This document shows positions 31,001-35,186 of a stretch of DNA of 35,186 bases, in pieces. Position numbers and translations under genes: made by a program. Each line of letters begins with the position of its first letter. The stretch's first letter is position 1. The notes below the pieces were generated by a model, which was not told where the DNA came from, made no database searches, and was given only the letters and a program-made list of their open reading frames with translations. Source of the DNA: Pseudomonadota bacterium (GTDB taxonomy: Bacteria; Myxococcota_A; UBA9042; GCA-2863065); assembly GCA_005776725.1 (NCBI GenBank), contig SXOO01000227.1, forward strand, positions 1-35,186, given 5' to 3'.

Positions 31001-32844
31001 GCGACGAGTCCAGCGGCACGTGCACGGCTGCCATCGGCGCCGGGGGTGCGTGCACCGCGGATGGCGACTGCATCCCGGACCTCAGCTGTGTGTCTGGGAG
31101 CTGCGCTCAGGGTGGAACCGGAGGTGCGGCGTGCACCACCGACTCCGCGTGCGTCATCGGATATCACTGTGACGAGGCGGCTCAGGAGTGCGCCGCGGAC
31201 CTCGGTCCGGGTGCGCCGTGTGGGGCGGCGTCGGACTGCCAGGCGGAGCTCGTGTGTGTGGACGCTGTGTGCGCCGCCGGGGGCAGCACTGGGACGCCTT
31301 GTGCCGCTGACGGTGACTGCGCTGCCGCCTACCACTGTGCCGCCGGCTCGTGCGCGGCCGATCTCGGCTTCGGCGACCCGTGCTCCGTGCCGTCGCAATG
31401 CGGCGACGGTCTCTCGTGTATCGGCGGGTTGTGCGTCGATCAAGGCGGCACTGGCTCGAGCTGCACCGCCGACTCGGACTGCGCGCCGGCATATCACTGC
31501 GCTGCCAACGCATGTGCCGCGGACCTCGGCCTCGGGGCTGCGTGCACAGAGGACCGCGAGTGTGCGGCTAGCCTCACGTGCACCGACGGCGCGTGCCAGT
31601 CTACCGGAGGGGTAGGCATCGGCTGTGCTGACGACTCAGACTGCGCTGCCGGTAGCCATTGCGCGACCGGGCTCTGCACTGCGGACGTGGGTCCGGGCGG
31701 AGCCTGCGGGAGCACCAGCGAGTGCGCCGAGCTCCTCTTCTGCCTCGCGGGCACCTGTCAGGCGAGCGGCGGCCCGGGCGACGAGTGCACCTCGGCCGCC
31801 GACTGCGCCGAGGGCACCACCTGCACCGGGGGCGCCTGCGTCGTGCTCCTTCCTGACGGAGATGGCTGCACGGTCCACGGCCAATGCGTCAGCGGACACT
31901 GCGGCAATGGCTACTGCTGCACGGGGGGCGACTGCTGCGCCACAGCCGCCGACTGCGCCGCCTACGCGGCACCCGCGACGTGCTCCAACAGCGCGTCCTG
32001 CCAGGGCGACCGCCTGGACGCCGCCTGTGTCGACTCCGTCTGCGTGAGCGTATCCGTGGCGGACGACGCCGCCTGCAACAGCGCGGCGAGCGCGGCAGCC
32101 TGCGGCCCATACGCGGCACCGGCGTGCACCGGTGCCTCCGATCAGACCGCGCCGGTGTGTCCCACCAGCTGCGCGTCGAGCAGCGCCTGCGACGCGGGGA
32201 ACAGCTGCATCGACGGGGTCTGCGTGCCGCCCTTCTGTGTGGTGTCCGGTACCGTGGGCAGCACGGTGACCTGTCCGCTTCATTATGCGCGCGGTGCCCA
32301 GGGCCAGCTCCCCGCCGTACAGGCTACGATGGCGCTGGCCTGGTCGGCCTCCGGCCTCACCGCCACTGGCATCAAGGTCTGCTCCCCGCTGCCATCCAGC
32401 CCCGTCACCCAGTGCGCTGGCAAGCCCGAAGCGTATTGCGCCACCACCTTTGGCGCCGGCTCATTCTGTGATTCCACGGTGAGCCGATGCGCGACTTGCT
32501 CGTCGAAGGCCACAAGCGACACCTCGCTCAAGCTGGCGGCGGGGCACGCCATCACCACGTGCGAAATGAATGGCAACAGCTGCGGCGCGGGACGCCTCGG
32601 GATGGTGTTGTTCTCGTCCTCCTCGGCGCCCATCACGCAGTCCTACATAGACGGCACGGGGCAGCCCACCGCTGGCAGCCTCTTCTTGTCCATCGAGTTC
32701 TCGGTCCAGAGCCCCGGTGCCCACGCCGTCACGCTCGAGGCCGGCGGAGACTTCAACGCCAGCGACCTCAACGCGAAGCCCCTGGGCCTCAGTGTCGAGA
32801 CCGGCGCCGGCAGTCCGTCGGTCTGGATCGAGTCCAACCCCTGA
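25051..32844 (+). CDS. Giant secreted protein: dockerin-like head, 71-unit cysteine-rich array, cohesin-like tail
   Basis: A 2597-residue protein. I prefer ATG 25051 (GAGGAG at 25034-25039, 11 bases upstream); GTG 25042, overlapping the preceding stop, is the alternative and adds three residues. The signal peptide ends near residue 19. Dockerin-type loops lie at 28-39 (D28, T30, D32, D39) and 122-133 (D122, D124, D126, D133), split by a cysteine-rich insert exactly as in the 19305 protein. They are followed by a DLDGDGQLNFCDRDTDGD calcium run and two MopE-like motifs (ERCNGLDDDCD, STCDLVDNDCDG). Residues 306-2270 are about 71 units with spacing C-x5-C-x5-C-x4-6-C, resembling Dickkopf N-terminal/Stig1-like modules. 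A short divergent cysteine-rich linker precedes a beta-rich module, about 2395-2597 (CVVSGTVGSTVTCPLHY onward), resembling those of the lipoproteins. Inferred role: extended, disulfide-stiffened surface fibre. There is no transmembrane anchor, LPXTG or MYXO-CTERM sequence. Confidence 0.85.
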   Translation: MLLRRLCVLLAVSASAAAAPVVTAPDGDLTGDGVVTSSDLQCLLLSFEAWTLVEPVAVDLCANDGECLALERCAPGFLGHRVCLPDCLAAEVTFGESPAVVCNDPAANTASCRGLVQKRNADLDCDGDLGNADFQFMVALLLRQTDDVDLDGDGQLNFCDRDTDGDLDPDTSDCADTDTTRNAGAAERCNGLDDDCDVFTDADDPDLAAGDPVGCENNLGACAGLLKPESLCIGGAWSPCSVVHYAAAPGYQVAESTCDLVDNDCDGLLDGADPDVTATCCALKADCGAGETCVVGGCAPGAGGGDPCVQDNDCDNGFHCHEPGAFCEADGAVGNGCVVDADCGAGLTCDAGQCVDQGGAGAACTVDSDCEPAFHCNEVSGTCAADSVAGGACTVDGDCAAGLVCGGGSCAAAGGGGAACSADSDCAIAYHCDEVAGECVQDVAENGGCSSSSDCQAQLVCSNGVCTEPSGTGQSCLTDDACAAGYHCDEGTTSCVPDLEPGGACGISDDCAAGLVCTSGTCTEPGGTGEACTVDTDCAAGFHCNEVTGVCAADGGAGQTCGVDADCAAGFRCTAGACVEESVGGAGCLQDSDCAAAFHCAAGLCVADGGVGAPCALPGDCIDTLTCLAGSCAPGGTAGSPCALDADCSSGLHCDELSGECVADGGPGASCSADTDCAALLTCVGGACVPPGGGGDTCAADADCAEGYHCDELAGECAADETFGGGCAADSDCASGLVCREGTCDLPSTSGGTCAIDADCVAGTHCNEVTGSCVADSSAGGSCSVDSDCAATLVCAGGACVNAGVGGDSCASDADCAAGYRCDEAATTCVAQAGLGSACSANTDCVDALTCISGTCSEPGGGASPCTADADCAAGLHCDETSSACVPDGTAGAGCGEPTDCAVELTCTAGTCVVPGAGGDACVVDNDCAAAYYCTAGACVADVGSGGACATPSQCAEGLTCLAGACGDPGGAGEGCTVDADCASGTHCAEALGTCAADVSVGGTCASVDDCVIDLECVGGVCTGGCTSDATCPAAQHCDEASGACVADSASGGGCVYDSDCAAGLVCSSATCATPGGAGAACLIDGDCAAGNHCDEATGLCEADVVSGGACVVDSDCAAGLHCTASVCVADSPAGGACGSDADCASGLRCDEAAGLCVARSAAGGVCTVDGDCVDTLACLAGVCGSPGGGGAACTDHADCAEAFHCDLTGGVCVVDAGLGDGCVSDDDCGGTLTCVAGTCGVAGGTGETCVVESDCADGYHCLESTATCAADAGAGAACVENTDCALGLTCGAGGTCVEEVGAGGGCTVDADCVSGTHCAASACVADSGVGGACLEAADCAAGLVCWADLTCGLPLGTCSTNEQCAPSQHCELSTGECVADGAAGASCADAADCIDGLTCQAGQCATGGTVGVGCDTDADCVAGTHCAEAAGVCAADVALNGACVNDTDCAADLTCIAGTCEVAGAVGDGCLVDGDCAAGTHCDEGAASCVADAGPGGACVSGADCAAGLTCVSGVCASAGSVGDACTVDSQCLAGTHCDESAGQCAVDGTAGGACSTDDDCATDLVCTSGVCVAAGGTGDSCLGDGDCAEAYHCTPGGCAVDAGAGESCSRDGECAATLTCTAGVCAAAGGTGASCAADSECLAGYHCHEATGLCAADLGSGETCETDTDCAAPLVCTSGTCHDPGGSGTPCTLDADCAGGFHCGPAGTCVVDVEVGGPCVVVADCTDGLTCVSGVCTEPVGGGSGCVVDGDCGAAYHCAEATGICVADAPLGAVCSTTSDCAAGLVCSAGACAEPGGLGEGCSVDGDCGVGYHCDEASGSCAADGGAGAACAGDADCGSEFTCVAGECTAAGGAGTTCALDADCSAGNHCIETSGICAPDVTLGGACALDSDCAASLTCLAGTCQATLGSGGACVADVDCTPGYHCDEIAALCTADGPSGAACSVDSDCQAGLVCAGGYCESAGVSGSPCVSDSDCAAGYRCDESSGTCTAAIGAGGACTADGDCIPDLSCVSGSCAQGGTGGAACTTDSACVIGYHCDEAAQECAADLGPGAPCGAASDCQAELVCVDAVCAAGGSTGTPCAADGDCAAAYHCAAGSCAADLGFGDPCSVPSQCGDGLSCIGGLCVDQGGTGSSCTADSDCAPAYHCAANACAADLGLGAACTEDRECAASLTCTDGACQSTGGVGIGCADDSDCAAGSHCATGLCTADVGPGGACGSTSECAELLFCLAGTCQASGGPGDECTSAADCAEGTTCTGGACVVLLPDGDGCTVHGQCVSGHCGNGYCCTGGDCCATAADCAAYAAPATCSNSASCQGDRLDAACVDSVCVSVSVADDAACNSAASAAACGPYAAPACTGASDQTAPVCPTSCASSSACDAGNSCIDGVCVPPFCVVSGTVGSTVTCPLHYARGAQGQLPAVQATMALAWSASGLTATGIKVCSPLPSSPVTQCAGKPEAYCATTFGAGSFCDSTVSRCATCSSKATSDTSLKLAAGHAITTCEMNGNSCGAGRLGMVLFSSSSAPITQSYIDGTGQPTAGSLFLSIEFSVQSPGAHAVTLEAGGDFNASDLNAKPLGLSVETGAGSPSVWIESNP
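25966..31860 (+). repeat. Coding tandem array of about 71 four-cysteine units (about 56-residue double unit)
   Basis: Counting by eye gives 71 consecutive units averaging 27.7 residues. Two flavours mostly alternate: one of 29 residues with the pattern YHCDExxGxC (six residues between the third and fourth cysteine), and one of 27 residues with LxCxxGxC (four residues between). This makes a DNA period of about 168 bases. Nearly every unit has D-x-D-C at the second cysteine and a glycine-rich joint. No two units I compared are identical, so the array is diverged and under protein-level constraint, not a freshly amplified satellite. About 284 cysteines are contributed by the array alone. Confidence 0.88.
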
Positions 32845-32888
32845 GCTGAGTTTGGGCCCGAGTCGCGGGGCGCCTATCACCCGGATGG

Positions 32889-32917
32889 TTGACAGCGCCC
32901 GGGGGGTCGTTTCTGAT
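32889..32917 (+). promoter_or_regulatory. Candidate sigma-70-type promoter for the PilZ gene
   Basis: A perfect -35 hexamer TTGACA at 32889-32894 is followed after 17 bases by TCTGAT at 32912-32917, which matches four of six positions of the -10 consensus including the first T and final AT. It lies about 67 bases upstream of the TTG start of the PilZ gene and 45 bases after the giant gene's stop. Confidence 0.45.
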
Positions 32918-32983
32918 GGATTGAGCTGACTGCGCCGGACGACCCCGCACCCCGGAACCGCACGGGCACACCACGAGGTACCT

Positions 32984-33655
32984 TTGCCAACGCTTCCTAG
33001 AAAGCTCGTCCTTCTCGTCGCGACCGATCCCAGGTTCTTCGATATGCCCGAGAACCTGTTTCAGTCTCGCGGTTGCGACGTCTTCACAGCGCTCGACGGA
33101 GCCGAGGCGATCGCGTTCTTGGGGCAGTACCCCGTGGACCTCACCATCTGCCGGGGCGAGCCCGCCGGCAGCTCGGTGGATGCGCTCCACGCCGCTATGT
33201 CGTCGACCGCGAAGCTGGTGTTGATCCCCAACGGCTCGGACTTCTCCAAGTACAAGAAGCTCGCACGGACTCACCTCCTCGAGTCCAACCCGGAGGGGAA
33301 GGCGCTGCTGCGCCTCAGCGCGCGCCTCCTCGATGTGCCCGACCGCAAGTACATCTCGATCTTGGTGCAGGTGCGAATCGCGAAGCCGAAGCCCACAACG
33401 GTGTTCGGAAAGAGCCGGGATCTGTCGGATGGGGGGATCTCGGTAGAGACCAGCCAACAGCTCTCCCTCTACGAGCCGGTGGTGGTGTCCTTCCTGCTGC
33501 CGGGAGCCGACCGGATGGTGCAAACGGACGCGTTGGTCGTGCGCGAGACGATACGTCCCGACGGCAAGCGTCACTACGGCATGCGCTTCCTGTCGCTCAC
33601 CGAAGAAGACCGCGGGATCATCGCGGAGTTCGTGGTGGGCAAGAAAGACGGCTGA
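32984..33655 (+). CDS. PilZ-domain protein with degenerate receiver-like N-terminus
   Basis: A 223-residue protein. The start is TTG 32984, supported by GAGGT at 32975-32979 four bases upstream and no competing in-frame start nearby. Residues about 5-110 have the strand/helix rhythm of a response-regulator receiver (KLVLLVATDP, then VDLTICRGE). The position of the phosphoacceptor aspartate appears to be arginine and the acidic pair is incomplete, so phosphorylation is unlikely. Residues about 116-220 are a PilZ domain with the D-x-S-x-x-G motif in KSRDLSDGGISVE and a final RHYGMRFLSLTEEDRGII. The upstream R-x-x-x-R that normally clamps cyclic di-GMP is not intact (RKYIS), so binding may be weak or lost. 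Related proteins in myxobacteria affect motility, polysaccharide and development. Monocistronic by position. Confidence 0.82.
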   Translation: MPTLPRKLVLLVATDPRFFDMPENLFQSRGCDVFTALDGAEAIAFLGQYPVDLTICRGEPAGSSVDALHAAMSSTAKLVLIPNGSDFSKYKKLARTHLLESNPEGKALLRLSARLLDVPDRKYISILVQVRIAKPKPTTVFGKSRDLSDGGISVETSQQLSLYEPVVVSFLLPGADRMVQTDALVVRETIRPDGKRHYGMRFLSLTEEDRGIIAEFVVGKKDG

Positions 33656-33691
33656 GGCCGACTCGAGCCTGCGCCCGCGACAGAGCTCGAC

Positions 33692-33710
33692 GCACCCTGG
33701 TTGAGGGTGC
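33692..33710 (+). terminator. Hairpin downstream of the PilZ gene
   Basis: A perfect seven-base stem (GCACCCT with AGGGTGC) around a five-base loop begins 36 bases after the PilZ stop. No T-run follows, so it could be a Rho-independent terminator of the weak high-GC kind or an RNA 3'-end stabiliser. Confidence 0.4.
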
Positions 33711-33730
33711 ACCTAGCTTCCGCTTCAGCT

Positions 33731-33773
33731 GTGGGCCCGCGGGCGCATTGCTGCGCCCGGGGGGATAGCCCAC
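33731..33773 (-). terminator. Two-tier hairpin directly after the small basic gene
   Basis: The outer stem pairs GTGGGC (33731-33736) with GCCCAC (33768-33773). The inner stem is an eight-base pair CGGGCGCA/TGCGCCCG (33740-33759) with a four-base loop. It starts at the base next to the TAA of the 42-aa gene, so it probably ends transcripts from the pnp-dut cluster and may also work on the opposite strand. No T-run is present. Confidence 0.45.
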
Positions 33774-33902
33774 TTAAAGGACGTCGATCTTGGCTTCGCG
33801 AGCCTTGCGGATCGTCTTCCGGATCTCGGCCTTACGGGCCTTGCCTGCGGTGGCGCGCTTGTGACGGCGGACGGACTTCGAACGTTTGGTCGGGGACGCC
33901 AT
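33774..33902 (-). CDS. 42-residue basic protein, unrecognised
   Basis: A short gene with a strong ribosome binding site, AAGGAG at 33915-33910, seven bases before ATG 33902, and a TAA stop at 33776-33774. The product begins MASPTKRSKSVRRHKRAT and contains KARKAEIRKTIRKAREAK; about 40 percent of residues are Lys or Arg. It resembles ribosomal or chromatin-type small basic proteins in composition but I cannot match it to bS20, bL32 or another named family. It sits 24 bases after dut, in the same direction, so it is probably the last gene of the pnp-dut transcript. Nucleic acid or ribosome binding is inferred from charge alone. Confidence 0.72.
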   Translation of the reverse strand: MASPTKRSKSVRRHKRATAGKARKAEIRKTIRKAREAKIDVL

Positions 33903-33926
33903 GGTGCTTCTCCTTCGTGCTGACCC

Positions 33927-34379
33927 TCAGACGGTGGTCGTGCCAGTGGAACCGTAGCCGCCGTCCCCCCGAGCTGTTGGCTCGAGGTGGTCCACGACGG
34001 TGAACTCGGGCGTCTCGACGCGGGCGAAGACGAGCTGCGCGATGCGCATACCCACCGAGATCGCCAGCGGCTCCACGCCGTGGTTGATGAGCAGCACCTC
34101 GAGCTCGCCGCGAAAGTCGGCGTCGATGGTGCCGGGGGCGTTGAGAACGGTGACCCCATGCCGTGCGGCGAGGCCGCTTCGTGGCCGAACTTGCGCTTCC
34201 AGCCCCGGGGGCACAGCGAGCGCGAGACCGGTCTTGACCCGCTGGAACCGTCCCGGGTTCAGCGTGAGAGTTTCCGCGGCGCACAGATCGAAGCCCGCCG
34301 CTCCGCCGGACATCCGGCGGGGCAGGGGGACCTCTGCGCCGTGGGGGAGCACTCGCATCACCGGGACGTCAGCGGGCAT
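33927..34379 (-). CDS. dut: Deoxyuridine 5'-triphosphate nucleotidohydrolase (dUTPase)
   Basis: A 150-residue trimeric-type dUTPase, which hydrolyses dUTP to dUMP and pyrophosphate, keeping uracil out of DNA and feeding thymidylate synthesis. All five family motifs are present in order: GAAGFDLCA (motif 1), PRSGLA (motif 2), [17 protein letters not shown] with the catalytic aspartate (motif 3), RIAQLVF (motif 4) and the P-loop-like [10 protein letters not shown] at the C-terminus (motif 5). The ATG at 34379 lies three bases after the pnp stop; Met8 is a second candidate start. The length is standard for bacteria. It is co-oriented and almost certainly co-transcribed with pnp. Confidence 0.95.
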   Translation of the reverse strand: MPADVPVMRVLPHGAEVPLPRRMSGGAAGFDLCAAETLTLNPGRFQRVKTGLALAVPPGLEAQVRPRSGLAARHGVTVLNAPGTIDADFRGELEVLLINHGVEPLAISVGMRIAQLVFARVETPEFTVVDHLEPTARGDGGYGSTGTTTV

Positions 34380-34382
34380 ATC

Positions 34383-35186
34383 TCAGCGCCGAGCGCGGCT
34401 CCGCTGACGACCGTCGCGGTCGCCGCCGCGGTCACCACCGCGACCCCGGTCGCCGCCGCGGTCACCACCGCGACCCCGGTCGCCGCCGCGATCCCGATCG
34501 CCGCCGCCGCGCGGGCGATCATCCTGAGCGGTCTCCGGGATCTCCTCGCCGTTGGCGCGGCGCTGGTCGAGCAGCACCTCCTTGCGGGAGAGCCGGATCT
34601 TGCCCTGGCGGTCGACGTTGACGACCTTGACGAGGATCTCGTCACCCTCGCGGCAGATGTCTTCCACCGTGTTGACGCGACCCTCGTCGAGCTCCGAGAT
34701 GTGCACGAGCCCGTCCGTGCCCGGCATGATGGTGACGAACGCGCCGAAGTCGGCCACGCGGCTGACGACGCCGAGATAGGTCTTGCCGACCTCGGCCTCC
34801 TCGGTGAACGCGCGCACGAGATCGACGGCCTTCTGCGCGATGATCCCGTCGACAGCGGCGATGTTCACCTTGCCGTCGTCCGTGACCTCGATGTCCGCAC
34901 CCGTGGACTGCTGGATGGAGCGGATGTTCTTGCCGCCAGGCCCGATGAGGTCGCGGATACGCTCGGGGTTGATGACGACAGTGAAGATGCGCGGTGCGTG
35001 GTTCGAGAGGTCGAGGTTCGGCTCCGAGATGAGCGAGTTCATCTCCTTCAGGATGTGGAGCCGGCCTTCGCGGGCTTGCGCCAGGGCCTGCTCCATCGTC
35101 TCGCGGGTGAGGCCCGTGATCTTGATGTCCATCTGAAGGGCCGAGATGCCCTCGCTGTTGCCGATGACCTTGAAGTCCATGTCGCC
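34383..35186 (-). CDS. pnp: Polyribonucleotide nucleotidyltransferase, C-terminal part (5' end outside window)
   Basis: The gene runs in from the right edge (G-D-M-D-F-K-V at 35186), leaving the last 267 residues. Visible are the end of the second RNase PH domain (LQMDIKITGLTRETMEQAL), the KH domain with its GxxG loop (IRDLIGPGGKNIRSIQ) and the S1 RNA-binding domain (GVVSRVADFGAFVTIMPGTDGLVHISEL). PNPase degrades RNA 3' to 5' by phosphorolysis and works in the RNA degradosome. The last about 45 residues are unusual, a tail rich in R-G-G-D units, where many PNPases have a short acidic or basic end. The dut gene follows three bases later. Confidence 0.95.
   Translation of the reverse strand, partial: GDMDFKVIGNSEGISALQMDIKITGLTRETMEQALAQAREGRLHILKEMNSLISEPNLDLSNHAPRIFTVVINPERIRDLIGPGGKNIRSIQQSTGADIEVTDDGKVNIAAVDGIIAQKAVDLVRAFTEEAEVGKTYLGVVSRVADFGAFVTIMPGTDGLVHISELDEGRVNTVEDICREGDEILVKVVNVDRQGKIRLSRKEVLLDQRRANGEEIPETAQDDRPRGGGDRDRGGDRGRGGDRGGDRGRGGDRGGDRDGRQRSRARR
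34419..34490 (-). repeat. 30-base tandem repeat encoding the RGG-rich tail of PNPase
   Basis: A 30-base unit of CCGCCG/CACCACCG composition occurs at 34421-34450 and again at 34451-34480 with at most trivial change, then starts a third time before diverging at 34491. It encodes a ten-residue DRGRGGDRGG-type unit. Perfect DNA identity between copies suggests recent slippage rather than old constraint. Confidence 0.8.

Noticed and set aside
25966..31860. Regularly spaced repeats that might suggest a CRISPR array
   Set aside because: The period is about 168 bases, the frame is open throughout, and units differ at the DNA level while keeping cysteine spacing, so it is a protein repeat.
16358..32844. 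A true cellulosome
   Set aside because: No dockerin-bearing glycoside hydrolase, carbohydrate-binding module or S-layer anchor is present. The only glycoside hydrolase here, GH114, has no dockerin.
25051..32844. MYXO-CTERM or LPXTG anchor on the giant protein
   Set aside because: The C-terminus ends in a beta module (SVWIESNP) with no hydrophobic helix or basic tail.
34421..34490. Possible origin or iteron set
   Set aside because: The repeats lie in frame inside the pnp coding region and encode an RGG tail; no AT-rich stretch accompanies them.

Overview
This 35 kb window is high-GC, densely coded bacterial DNA. Several features suggest a Myxococcota or other deltaproteobacterial-type lineage: lipoproteins full of cysteine-rich modules, MopE-like and thrombospondin-type calcium motifs, a PilZ protein with a degenerate receiver, a sigma-54 activator, and large TPR/HEAT proteins. 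This placement is inferred from gene content and style. I saw no marker RNA, tRNA, CRISPR array, insertion sequence or phage gene.

Left part (1-6898): the 3' end of clpA is coupled by a GTGA overlap to a PAS/histidine kinase/receiver hybrid kinase. Convergent to it, on the minus strand, is a two-gene unit of recD2-type helicase followed by an RNB-family exoribonuclease, also joined by a GTGA overlap.

Middle part (6929-16324): a tightly coupled plus-strand operon encodes a secreted DUF2194 deacetylase-like protein, a 104-aa unknown, a GH114 endo-alpha-1,4-polygalactosaminidase-like protein and a two-pass DUF502 membrane protein. The first and third look like the two catalytic halves of PelA encoded separately. 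They are followed by a large convergent TPR plus HEAT-repeat secreted protein and a divergent sigma-54 activator that lacks a sensory domain.

Central accessory part (16358-32844): four large exported proteins form what I read as a non-cellulosomal cohesin/dockerin-type surface system. Two lipoproteins (929 and about 849 aa) each carry two beta-sandwich modules resembling cohesins, set among CDDGDPC-type cysteine-rich modules. Two secreted proteins (about 1048 and 2597 aa) each begin with a pair of dockerin-type calcium loops held apart by a cysteine-rich insert. The first continues into about six IPT/TIG domains. The second continues into 71 four-cysteine units and ends in a cohesin-like module. 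The giant protein thus has a dockerin-like head and a cohesin-like tail, which would permit head-to-tail assembly. This is the most unusual content of the window, and the cohesin assignment is inference from sequence pattern.

Right part (32889-35186): a PilZ-domain protein starts at a TTG codon behind a good promoter and ribosome binding site. On the minus strand, the 3' end of pnp (with an arginine/glycine-rich tail), dut and a 42-aa basic protein form a convergent cluster. No gene-free stretch exceeds about 180 bases.
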